NCBI GenBank assembly: GCA_016840025.1
Contig: JAEOTF010000157.1
Span: 1-14,740, forward strand
Origin: Candidatus Hodarchaeota archaeon
GTDB lineage: Archaea > Asgardarchaeota > Heimdallarchaeia > Hodarchaeales > YT1-039
Direction: 5' to 3'
Length of the DNA stretch: 14,740 bases
Part shown: positions 1-7,476 of the stretch, piece by piece
Numbering within the stretch: position 1 is the first letter of the stretch
How the letters are laid out: each line of letters begins with the position of its first letter
Notes under the pieces: model-generated
Told to the model about the DNA's origin: nothing
The model's database searches: none
The model's input: only the letters and a program-made list of their open reading frames with translations
Translations under genes and position numbers: made by a program

Positions 1-410
1 GTATATCCTCCGATGTCATATCTCGTCAATAAAACTGGATTAGAGATGTTAGAAATATCCAGAATTTTAAGACCGTATTCTCCATCTGCGATAAAGACAT
101 GTGATCCTTCGATATCTAAGGCAAAATTGTCACCGCTGTCCTGAAATTGCCCTATTTTCTGAGGGTTTGTAGGATCTTGGACATCAATAATTAGTAACCC
201 CCCTGGATTCTCATCAGCGATATCTAGCACAAATACGAGATTATCTACCACAGTGAGATAAAATGTTCCACCACCAGTATCAATTTGCCCTAATTCAGTT
301 AATACGATCTGACTGTCATTCAGTACTGAACTAGATCTTTCTAGACCTATATTCAGAAATAAAATAATAATTATTAAATTTATAGAGACCAATTGTTTTA
401 CGTGTTTCAA
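1..410 (-). CDS. LVIVD-repeat surface protein, C-terminus cut by window edge
   Basis: The first 136 residues of a ninth LVIVD-repeat propeller; the rest lies beyond the left edge. I chose a TTG start because a GAGAGG Shine-Dalgarno lies eight bases upstream, the product begins with a normal signal peptide (LKHVKQLVSINLIIIILFLN), and no ATG lies nearby in frame. The start follows the previous gene's stop by two bases, so translation is probably coupled. After the signal peptide come the entry strand TELGQIDTGG, as in the sister proteins, and two blades ending LLIIDVQDPTNP and LKILDISNISNP. By analogy five more blades, a Ser/Thr stalk and a C-terminal anchor should follow. Unlike most sisters, neither visible blade has an Asn at the sequon position. 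The family call is secure; function is unknown, probably extracellular binding. Confidence 0.85.
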   Translation of the reverse strand, partial: MKHVKQLVSINLIIIILFLNIGLERSSSVLNDSQIVLTELGQIDTGGGTFYLTVVDNLVFVLDIADENPGGLLIIDVQDPTNPQKIGQFQDSGDNFALDIEGSHVFIADGEYGLKILDISNISNPVLLTRYDIGGY

Positions 411-425
411 AATTAAGACCTCTCT
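411..425 (-). promoter_or_regulatory. Shine-Dalgarno overlapping the upstream stop; sets the TTG start at 410
   Basis: GAGAGG (421-416) followed by TCTTAATT and then TTG. The site overlaps the last codons of the preceding gene, a layout seen throughout the array (for example AAGGTGA directly after TAA at 1584, GAGAGGTG across the stop at 2763). It supports a non-ATG start for the truncated gene and coupled translation. Confidence 0.6.
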
Positions 426-1573
426 AAACATAATCCTCTTTTCCTTCTTCTAAAAATCAGTAAGAAGAAAATCCCAAAGAGAAGAAGGTAAATTTCAAAG
501 CTTGTAGCCTTTTCTGTTTCTGAAGTAGTCACAAAACTAGTCAATTCTGAACTAGTCTTTACGTGGGATGTAGTTTGGGTTAATCCCGAGATCTGAATTA
601 TTTCAAGACCATCTTCCCCATCCGCGACAAATATGAGTTCATCGACTAATTCCAGACCTCTCGCACTCCCACCATCATAATAATGAGCTATTTCACTAGG
701 AAAAGTGGAATCGCTAATATTTAAAACTTCTAAACCATCTTCAGCATCTGCAACTACTGCATAATCATCAAAAATATGTAATTCACATGCATGTCCTCCA
801 TCGTAATAACTACCTAACTCTACGAGATTTTCTGAATCACTTATATTGTAAATTTTTACTCCACCATATGAACTCGCCATATATGCAATATCCCCCATAA
901 ATTCAATACAGAAAAATTCACCACTGATGGAGTATTCCGCAATTTCTTCTATATTAGATAAATTTGAGATATTTAGAATTTTTAATTTAGTTTCAGAGCC
1001 AGAAATAAAATCAGAGACATAGGCTAAATCTTTGTTAACATAAACACTAAATATATAATTTCCTTCATCATATTGAGCTACTTCTGTAGGGTGAATAGGA
1101 TCCGAAATATTTACAATTTCAAGCCCATCTTCGTAATCACATAAGTATGCGAGATTTCCAGAGACATAGACCTCACCAATTTCTCCGCCATCATGGAAAT
1201 TCCCTACTTGTTCTGGATTTTGTGGATCAGAAACGTTTAAAACTGTAAAACCAGCTGTTAAATCTGTTAAATAAACCAAATTCTGATCAACATGAATTTG
1301 ATGAAGTACATCAATTTCAGTAAAATTTCCTAGCTCAATTGGATTCATTGGATCGGAAATATCAATTATGTGTACGCCCGTATCCATATCAGCTACGAAT
1401 GCTGTATCACCCTGTATGTGTACACTTGCAGCAAATCCTCCTGTTTGAATTTGGGTAAGTTTAGAAAATTCTATCTTTTGATCTGATTGTGCATCCACAT
1501 GGCTGGTTACACAAATGTTCAAAAGAATGGCAATTAAAAGACTACCAATTACTGATTTTCTAATTTTTTGCAT
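413..1573 (-). CDS. LVIVD-repeat seven-bladed propeller surface protein (386 aa)
   Basis: Signal peptide (about residues 1-28, ending VDAQ), then seven LVIVD-type repeats of about 42 residues. The repeats end in motifs such as VHIIDISDPMNP, FTVLNVSDPQNP, LEIVNISDPIHP and LEIIQISGL, which fits one complete seven-bladed beta-propeller. A Ser/Thr-rich stalk follows, then a TSFE motif (a variant of the cluster's PSFE), a hydrophobic helix and a basic tail (RRRKRG). Five of seven blades carry N-x-S at the LVIVD Asp position. The start has a clear AAGGTGA site that overlaps the stop of the gene before it. The closest relative in the window is the preceding gene (391 aa); both share SYYDGGHA in blades 5-6. 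LVIVD repeats are known from exported bacterial and archaeal proteins, generally without defined ligands. I infer a surface-anchored binding or scaffold protein. Confidence 0.9.
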   Translation of the reverse strand: MQKIRKSVIGSLLIAILLNICVTSHVDAQSDQKIEFSKLTQIQTGGFAASVHIQGDTAFVADMDTGVHIIDISDPMNPIELGNFTEIDVLHQIHVDQNLVYLTDLTAGFTVLNVSDPQNPEQVGNFHDGGEIGEVYVSGNLAYLCDYEDGLEIVNISDPIHPTEVAQYDEGNYIFSVYVNKDLAYVSDFISGSETKLKILNISNLSNIEEIAEYSISGEFFCIEFMGDIAYMASSYGGVKIYNISDSENLVELGSYYDGGHACELHIFDDYAVVADAEDGLEVLNISDSTFPSEIAHYYDGGSARGLELVDELIFVADGEDGLEIIQISGLTQTTSHVKTSSELTSFVTTSETEKATSFEIYLLLFGIFFLLIFRRRKRGLCLERS

Positions 1574-1583
1574 TTAATTCACC

Positions 1584-2759
1584 TTATGCATCATATACTG
1601 CTTTTTTCTTTCTATGCTTCATCTTTTTTATCGTTATAAACGTAATTAACCCCGAAAATACAAACAACGTCTGAAAACTCGCTGTCTCCCCGTTTTGAGA
1701 ACTAGCTGCTTCAGAACTAGTATATTCTGAGCTAGTATATGGAGGAGAAGTACTCTCGTATAATCCAGAGATTCGGAGAATCTCTAGCCCATCTCTTCCA
1801 TCGGAAACAAATAGAAGATCATCAACGATATCAACACCAGTTGCATTTCCTCCATCGTAAAAAAGAACAATTTTATTTGGATTGGAAGGATTACTTACAT
1901 TAATGATTTCTATACCATCATTTAGATCACTAACTATCACAGTGTCTTCTAAAGCAATTAAATCTACTGCGTGACCACCATCATAGTAACTACCAAGCTC
2001 TACGAGGTTAAAAGGGTTACTAATATTATAAATCCTCACTCCATCGCCTGCACAGGCCATAAAGGCAAGATTATTAATGAAACGGATAGTAGGAATTTCA
2101 TCACTAATGGTGTATTGTGCGATTTCCGTGATATTAAATATATTTGTAATATTAAGAATTTTTAATGGATTTTGAAAATCAGACACATAAGCGAGGTCAT
2201 GGTGTAGGTGAACACGAAATATATTTCCTAGATTATCATATTGGATTATTTCAGTTGGTTGTGTGGGATCTGATATGTCCAAAATCTCTAATCCTTCATC
2301 CCAATCTGCTAAAAAAGCTAAATTTTCTCTAATATAAAGGCCATTAACTGCTCCTCCATCATTGTGATGTCCAAGTTTTACAGGATTTGTTGGGTCGCTA
2401 ATGTTATATATTTTAAACCCATCGACATGATCTGCGATGTAAACAATATTATTTTTTACGAATAATTGATGAGGACTAACAAGTTCAACAGAATTCATTA
2501 TATAGGGATTTAATGGGTCAGAAATATTCAATAAGACTAACCATCCATCATCTGGTTCTGAAGTGGCCATATCTGCAACAATAGCTACATCATCATTAAC
2601 GTAGACATCTATACCCCATCCTCCAGTATCAATTTGGCTAATTTCATTAATGATAAGCGATTGTTCATTAGGTAAGGAAGTAAAATCAATCAGACTAATG
2701 CAAAGAAGGAAAATTACTAAGTAGCAACATACGATTGTTCTCAAGATTCTTAGATTCAT
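1584..2759 (-). CDS. LVIVD-repeat seven-bladed propeller surface protein (391 aa)
   Basis: The N-terminal hydrophobic segment (RTIVCCYLVIFLLCISLI) acts as signal peptide or membrane anchor. Seven LVIVD-type blades follow, ending in LVLLNISDPLNP, FKIYNISDPTNP, LEILDISDPTQP, LKILNITNIFNI, VRIYNISNPFNL, IEIINVSNPSNP and LEILRISGLYES. Five of the seven have an N-x-S/T sequon at the same position. The stalk repeats TSSE (YTSSEYTSSEAASSQ), then an ASFQ variant of the anchor motif, a helix and a long basic tail (KKMKHRKKK). The only Cys after the signal segment is in MACAGDG of blade 5. The start is set by a GAGAGGTG site that includes the stop region of the preceding gene, three bases away. Pairs most closely with the following 386-aa paralogue. 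Ligand unknown. Confidence 0.9.
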   Translation of the reverse strand: MNLRILRTIVCCYLVIFLLCISLIDFTSLPNEQSLIINEISQIDTGGWGIDVYVNDDVAIVADMATSEPDDGWLVLLNISDPLNPYIMNSVELVSPHQLFVKNNIVYIADHVDGFKIYNISDPTNPVKLGHHNDGGAVNGLYIRENLAFLADWDEGLEILDISDPTQPTEIIQYDNLGNIFRVHLHHDLAYVSDFQNPLKILNITNIFNITEIAQYTISDEIPTIRFINNLAFMACAGDGVRIYNISNPFNLVELGSYYDGGHAVDLIALEDTVIVSDLNDGIEIINVSNPSNPNKIVLFYDGGNATGVDIVDDLLFVSDGRDGLEILRISGLYESTSPPYTSSEYTSSEAASSQNGETASFQTLFVFSGLITFITIKKMKHRKKKAVYDA

Positions 2760-2762
2760 ACA

Positions 2763-3932
2763 TTACACCTCTCTATCGTTTCTCTCTTTCTTTCCTCTGA
2801 GAGTTAATATTACGAATACCCCAAAGAATATGAAAATTAGTTCAAAACTTGGAGTATCGTTTGCTTCTGAGGTCGTTATAGAAAAACTGGCTGTAATTGA
2901 GTTATCTAATGTACTCATAGAAGAATTAATCTTAGGAAGACCTTCAATCTTCAAAATTTCCAATCCATCCACGCCGTCAGCAACATAAATGAGATCATCT
3001 ACAATTTGGAAGTTAGTTGCATTTCCTCCATCATAATATTGGGTAATCTCGACAGGAAGCGAAGGATTTGAGACATCAATAACTTCTATTCCATCATTTA
3101 CATCACAAACTAAAGTTATATTATCAAAAACATGTAAATCAACAGCAAATCCACCATCATAAAAGGAACCAAGTTCAATGAGGTCTAGGGGATCGGAAAT
3201 GTTGAATATTCGAAGTCCCTCACTTGGTTCTGACCACATTCCAGTACATGCTAGATAAGCTAGATCTTCTTTAATTTGAAGCTTACTGACTTTATAGTCG
3301 TACTGTGCGATTTTAGAAATATTGGAAGGATTTGAGACATTAAGAATTATAAAACTAGTCGTTCCACCCACATAAGCAAGATTGTTGAGTACTAAAACGG
3401 ATTGCGGATAAATAATATCATTCCATCTACCTATTTCTGTGGGATGAGTTAAATTGTTAACATCAATGATTATTAGTCCATTATACCAATCTGTTGCGTA
3501 AACTGTATTCTTAGTAATACATATATTATTAATAGTCCCATCAAATTGTGCTATCTTCGCGGGATGAGCTACATTCGAGATATTAAGTATTTCTAGACCA
3601 CCAGTGTTATCTGCTACGAATGCAATATCCTCTTTGACAACTAAATCATGAGCTCTGTCACCATCGAAAAAGTGTCCAATCTGGATAATATTTTGAGGAT
3701 TACTAGTATTGAAGATGAAAAGACCACCGTATTCTGACGAGGGGCTTCCCATATCGGTTACATAGGTAATATCCCCAACAACTGCAACATCTAATGCATA
3801 GCCTGGTGTATCTACTTGCCCTAACTCGGATAATACATACTTTTCCGTAATTATGTGTGATATAGAGTGATTAATACGAATGCTAAATAGAATAACAACA
3901 AAAAGACTCAAAAAAAAACTAATTCTTACCAT
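2763..3932 (-). CDS. LVIVD-repeat seven-bladed propeller surface protein (389 aa)
   Basis: Signal peptide (ISFFLSLFVVILFSIRIN), seven LVIVD blades, a short Ser/Thr stalk and the anchor TPSFE plus helix plus basic tail (RGKKERNDR). Blade ends include LFIFNTSNPQNI, LEILNISNVAHP, LIIIDVNNLTHP, LRIFNISDPLDL and IEVIDVSNPSLP; four of seven carry the aligned sequon. Blade 5 has a short insertion (CTGMWSEPSEG) shared with the 397-aa neighbour. Blade 7 (from YYDGGNATN to LEILKIEGLPKI) is almost identical to that neighbour's blade 7, while the N-terminal half has diverged much further, which looks like local gene conversion. The Shine-Dalgarno is GAGAGGCGGA directly after the upstream stop. Likely anchored outside the cell; ligand unknown. 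Confidence 0.9.
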   Translation of the reverse strand: MVRISFFLSLFVVILFSIRINHSISHIITEKYVLSELGQVDTPGYALDVAVVGDITYVTDMGSPSSEYGGLFIFNTSNPQNIIQIGHFFDGDRAHDLVVKEDIAFVADNTGGLEILNISNVAHPAKIAQFDGTINNICITKNTVYATDWYNGLIIIDVNNLTHPTEIGRWNDIIYPQSVLVLNNLAYVGGTTSFIILNVSNPSNISKIAQYDYKVSKLQIKEDLAYLACTGMWSEPSEGLRIFNISDPLDLIELGSFYDGGFAVDLHVFDNITLVCDVNDGIEVIDVSNPSLPVEITQYYDGGNATNFQIVDDLIYVADGVDGLEILKIEGLPKINSSMSTLDNSITASFSITTSEANDTPSFELIFIFFGVFVILTLRGKKERNDREV

Positions 3933-4213
3933 GATCCGCCTCTCTCAAATATCATCTTTTTTTCCCCTAAGTTTCCTTCTCCTAGCCCGAAGTAAGACTA
4001 ATCCTATAATAATCAAAAAAGATTCAAAACTAGGAGCATCCTTTGTTTCTGAGGTTGCTGTAGAAGAACTAGACGTAACCGTACAACTTATAGTACTTGT
4101 TGAAGAACTAATCTTAGGAAGACCTTCAATCTTCAGTATTTCCAATCCATCTACGCCATCAGCAACATAAATAAGGTCATCAATAATTTGGAAGTTTGTC
4201 GCATTTCCTCCAT
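2926..4213 (-). repeat. Blade-7 block shared almost identically by two LVIVD genes
   Basis: About 120 bases near the 3' end of the 389-aa gene (2926-3035) match the same region of the 397-aa gene (4105-4213) much better than the rest of the two genes. Both encode YYDGGNATNFQI, DDLIYVADGVDGLEIL and KIEGLPKI. The interval given runs from the first copy to the second. Confidence 0.65.
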
Positions 4214-5138
4214 CGTAATATTGAGTGATTTTAACAGGATGTGAAGGATTTGAGACATTGATAACTTCTATGCCTTCATCCATATCACTGAGGATTGCGA
4301 TATCACCAATTATTTCTACATCTATAGGATGCCCGCCATCATGAAATGATCCTAGTTCAACAAGATTTAACGGATTTGTAATGTTAAAAATCTTGAATCC
4401 ATTACCTTCTGGTTCTGTCCAGTGTCCACTACATGCCATATAAGCGAGGTTGCCTACAAATTGAATATCACTAACTTTATAATCGTATTGTGCTAGTTCT
4501 GTTATGTTACTAGGATCTGTAACATTCAAAATCTTCATTCCATTCGTATCAGACACGTAAACTAAGTTATTGTGTAAAATGATAGGTTGAGTCCGAGTTA
4601 AATCGTCAAAACGACCAATTTCCGTTGGATGAGTTAGGTTACTGATATCTATCACTCGTAATCCAATCAGAAAATCAGAAGCATATACAAGATCACCTCT
4701 TATAGTAAAATCATTCAGGTATTGACCGTTAAACTGCCCAATTTTTGTTGGATTGTAAGGATCACTAGCATTGATGATCTCTAATCCTCCAATGTTGTCT
4801 CCAATAATTACTATGCCATCATCTCTAACAAAAATTCGATGGGCTCTTCCACCATCATAAAAATGTCCAATTTCGGTGGGGTTCTGTGGATCAGAAACAT
4901 TATAAATAAAAAGGCCATTGTTCACTGTCATAGCAGCTCCCATATCGGTCACGTAAGCAATATCACCTTTAACAAATACCCCTCTCGCAAATTCTGGTGT
5001 ATCAATATGTCCAATTTCACTAATTACAATATTTTGATGCTGGTCTCTTCCTTGGGACCCACTATAATCCGTCAAAAAGAGTAACAAGAATAAAATTATG
5101 ATCAGAGTTTTTATTGGATCATATTCAGTTTTTCTCAT
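3945..5138 (-). CDS. LVIVD-repeat seven-bladed propeller surface protein (397 aa)
   Basis: A basic N-terminus, hydrophobic stretch (TLIIILFLLLFLTDYSG) and seven LVIVD blades: LFIYNVSDPQNP, LEIINASDPYNP, LRVIDISNLTHP, MKILNVTDPSNI, FKIFNITNPLNL, IEVINVSNPSHP, LEILKIEGLPKI. Five of the seven carry N-x-S/T at the aligned position. Blade 5 contains the insertion CSGHWTEPEGNG, matching the paralogue that follows. The Ser/Thr-rich stalk (about 20 residues) leads to APSFE, a helix and a strongly basic tail (RARRRKLRGKK). The helix after PSFE is short (about 12 hydrophobic residues before the first Arg). The start is supported by an AAGGTTGA site overlapping the previous stop. Surface display is inferred from this layout; the ligand is unknown. 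Confidence 0.9.
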   Translation of the reverse strand: MRKTEYDPIKTLIIILFLLLFLTDYSGSQGRDQHQNIVISEIGHIDTPEFARGVFVKGDIAYVTDMGAAMTVNNGLFIYNVSDPQNPTEIGHFYDGGRAHRIFVRDDGIVIIGDNIGGLEIINASDPYNPTKIGQFNGQYLNDFTIRGDLVYASDFLIGLRVIDISNLTHPTEIGRFDDLTRTQPIILHNNLVYVSDTNGMKILNVTDPSNITELAQYDYKVSDIQFVGNLAYMACSGHWTEPEGNGFKIFNITNPLNLVELGSFHDGGHPIDVEIIGDIAILSDMDEGIEVINVSNPSHPVKITQYYDGGNATNFQIIDDLIYVADGVDGLEILKIEGLPKISSSTSTISCTVTSSSSTATSETKDAPSFESFLIIIGLVLLRARRRKLRGKKDDI

Positions 5139-5144
5139 TGGATT

Positions 5145-6299
5145 TCAACCTTCTGAATTCTTTTGTTTTTTCCCTCTTAACATGGGAATTATGATTAATC
5201 CGAAGATTATGACAAGTAGTTGAAAACTCGGAGATTGTTCTCCCTCTGAACTTGAAATTGTAGTCGAAGTGCCTATAGTATCACTTGTTTTGGTTATCTC
5301 TTCCCAGATTTGGATAATTAACAGACCACCTTCCCAGTTTGCTATATATGCAACATTATCAACTATATCAACATCAAATCCCTTCCCCGAGTCATCGTCA
5401 TACTCTCCTAATTTTACAGGATTCGTAGGGTCGTGGACATCTATTATTTGTAAACCATAATCCCAATCTGTGACATATGCAATATTGTCTACGACTTGTA
5501 AATCACAGGGATTACCATTATAAGAGTAATTTCCCAATAATGTAGGATTTGCAGGATTTTCAGCACTGATGATTTTTAAACCAACATCTACAGTATTTTC
5601 TGTTACATAAACAACATTATCTACTGCATACACTCCAAAAAATCCGGGGAATTGATCATATTGTCCTAATTCACTGACATTAGCTGGATTACTAACATCA
5701 ATTATCTCGAGTCCTTCTTGATAGTCCGCAACATATGCTATACCACCATCAATAAACAAATTACTTGGGCTTCCTCCATCATGAAAGTTAACTATTCTTT
5801 CGGGATTAGAAGGGTCACTAATGTTAATTAACTTTAATCCACCTGTGTTAATCTGATGATCTGATAAATATGCAATATCTCCTTCCACATCTAGATCAAC
5901 AATAGCCCCATCATCAAGGTACTGGCCTATTTTGGTTGGTTGGGTAATATCAGATATGTCATAAACATTTAATCCACCAAATAGAGCAGAGACATAGACA
6001 TAATTTCCAATAACTTCTATTCCATTTGCTTGTCCAGCATCAGAAGCATTAGCAAGCTTCAAAGGATTAGATGGATCATTAATGTTGTAAATAAGTAAGC
6101 CGAGTTGATCATCCGCAAGGAAAGCATAGTCTTGAATCACAACTACGTCTTTTACGAGTCCACCTGTATCTATTTGGCCAAGTTTTTTAATATCTAGTTG
6201 TTGATCATTTGTTTGCGCATTAACACTGTTTTGTGGACTAAAAACTAAAAGAATCGTAATGAATAGACATCTAAATATTATTTGTCTTATTTTTTGCAT
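5145..6299 (-). CDS. LVIVD-repeat seven-bladed propeller surface protein (384 aa)
   Basis: Signal peptide (IFRCLFITILLVFSPQNSVNA), then seven LVIVD blades: LLIYNINDPSNP, LNVYDISDITQP, LKLINISDPSNP, LEIIDVSNPANV, LKIISAENPANP, LQIIDVHDPTNP and a closing LLIIQIWEEI. Only one blade has the aligned sequon, unlike the 1573 to 5138 group. Short Ser/Thr stalk, then SPSFQ, helix and basic end (RGKKQK). It is the near-duplicate of the gene just upstream (387 aa): by eye about four in five residues match and the DNA is very similar, so this is the youngest duplication in the array. The start has GGGAGATGTGA spanning the stop of that gene. The IQIWEEI ending is shared with the 381-aa protein, marking a subfamily. 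Function unknown. Confidence 0.9.
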   Translation of the reverse strand: MQKIRQIIFRCLFITILLVFSPQNSVNAQTNDQQLDIKKLGQIDTGGLVKDVVVIQDYAFLADDQLGLLIYNINDPSNPLKLANASDAGQANGIEVIGNYVYVSALFGGLNVYDISDITQPTKIGQYLDDGAIVDLDVEGDIAYLSDHQINTGGLKLINISDPSNPERIVNFHDGGSPSNLFIDGGIAYVADYQEGLEIIDVSNPANVSELGQYDQFPGFFGVYAVDNVVYVTENTVDVGLKIISAENPANPTLLGNYSYNGNPCDLQVVDNIAYVTDWDYGLQIIDVHDPTNPVKLGEYDDDSGKGFDVDIVDNVAYIANWEGGLLIIQIWEEITKTSDTIGTSTTISSSEGEQSPSFQLLVIIFGLIIIPMLRGKKQKNSEG

Positions 6300-6306
6300 A
6301 ACAAAA

Positions 6307-7470
6307 TCACATCTCCCTTTTTTTCTTCCCTCTTGCGACCAGAATTATAATTAGACCAAAGATAATTGCAAAAAGTTCAAAAGCAGGGGAATTTTCTGTC
6401 TCCAAACTTGAAATTATTGTAGTTGTACCTGAAGTAGAAGAAGTAACTGTAGTAGTTGTTGCGACTATCTCTTCCCAGATTTGTAGAATTAAAACCCCAC
6501 CATCCCAATTCGCAAGATACGCAATATTATCAACTATATCAACATTCGCTCCATTTCCTGAATCATCAACATACTCTCCTAATTTCATAGGATTCGTAGA
6601 ATCGTGAACATCAATAATCTGCAAACCACATTCCCAATCTGTAAGATATGCAATACCATCTACGACCTGTAAACCCTGGGGAGTACCATTATAAGTGTAT
6701 TCTCCGATTAACAAAGGATTAGTAAGGTCTTCAGCACTAATGATTTTTAAACCAACATCTGCAGTATTTTCTGTTACATAAACAATGTTATCTACTGCAT
6801 AGACTCCATAAAAACCAGGGTATTGGAAGTATTGTCCTAATTCAGAGACATTAGCTGTGTTACTAACATCAATTATCTCAAGTCCTTCTTGATAGTCTGT
6901 CATATATGCTATATCGCCATCTATAAACAAACAACTTGGATTTCCTCTATCATGAAATTTTAATATCCTCTCAGGATTAGTAGGGTCACTTATGTTAATT
7001 AACTTTAATCCACCCGTGCTAGCATAATGGTCTGCTAAATATGCAATATTTCCTTCCACATCAAGATCAACAATTGCTCCATCGTCAATATATTGCCCTA
7101 TTAATGTTGGTTGTGTAATGTTGGTTATATCATAGACATTTAGTCCACCAAAAAGTGCAGAGACATAGACAATATTCCCAATAACTTCGATTCCATTTGC
7201 TTGTCCCGCGTCAGAAGCATTAGCAAGCTTAAAGGGATCGGATGGATCACTAATGTTGTAAATAAGTAAACCGAGTTGCTCATCGGCAAGAAAAGCGTAG
7301 TCTTGAATCACAACTACATCTCTGACCTGTCCTCCTGTTTGAATCTGTCCAAGTTTCTTAATTACCAACTGTTTCTCTTTCGTTGTAGGTTCAATGCTAG
7401 TATAGGTACTTAAAGAAATAAAAAGCGATATAATAAGGCATCCAATTATAATATGCCGTTTTATTTGCAT
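6307..7470 (-). CDS. LVIVD-repeat seven-bladed propeller surface protein (387 aa)
   Basis: Signal peptide (HIIIGCLIISLFISLSTYT), seven LVIVD blades ending with LLIYNISDPSDP, LNVYDITNITQP, LKLINISDPTNP, LEIIDVSNTANV, LKIISAEDLTNP, LQIIDVHDSTNP and VLILQIWEEI. A Thr/Ser stalk (TTTTVTSSTSGTTT) precedes SPAFE, a helix and a basic tail (RGKKKREM). It is the twin of the following 384-aa gene; the differences are spread along the sequence, but the stalk and signal peptide differ most, as expected for linkers under weak constraint. Start chosen at an ATG preceded by GGAGATGTGA, which overlaps the upstream gene's stop, giving a six-base gap. Two blades carry the aligned sequon. Inferred surface protein with unknown ligand. 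Confidence 0.9.
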   Translation of the reverse strand: MQIKRHIIIGCLIISLFISLSTYTSIEPTTKEKQLVIKKLGQIQTGGQVRDVVVIQDYAFLADEQLGLLIYNISDPSDPFKLANASDAGQANGIEVIGNIVYVSALFGGLNVYDITNITQPTLIGQYIDDGAIVDLDVEGNIAYLADHYASTGGLKLINISDPTNPERILKFHDRGNPSCLFIDGDIAYMTDYQEGLEIIDVSNTANVSELGQYFQYPGFYGVYAVDNIVYVTENTADVGLKIISAEDLTNPLLIGEYTYNGTPQGLQVVDGIAYLTDWECGLQIIDVHDSTNPMKLGEYVDDSGNGANVDIVDNIAYLANWDGGVLILQIWEEIVATTTTVTSSTSGTTTIISSLETENSPAFELFAIIFGLIIILVARGKKKREM

Positions 7471-7476
7471 ATCAAG

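Larger units (their letters stand above)
5145..7470 (-). repeat. Tandem duplication: two near-identical LVIVD genes
   Basis: The 384- and 387-aa genes form a direct repeat of about 1.16 kb each. Long stretches of DNA match with scattered changes, for example the segment around 5985-6060 against 7155-7230. Most changes appear to be at third codon positions, which suggests both copies are maintained by selection. The signal-peptide and stalk regions are the least similar parts. Confidence 0.8.

Noticed and set aside
3880..4170. Open frame of 96 codons on the plus strand
   Set aside because: It lies opposite two well-supported minus-strand LVIVD genes, covers their junction and stalk region, and its product (Ser/Leu-rich) resembles no family. 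It is a shadow frame.
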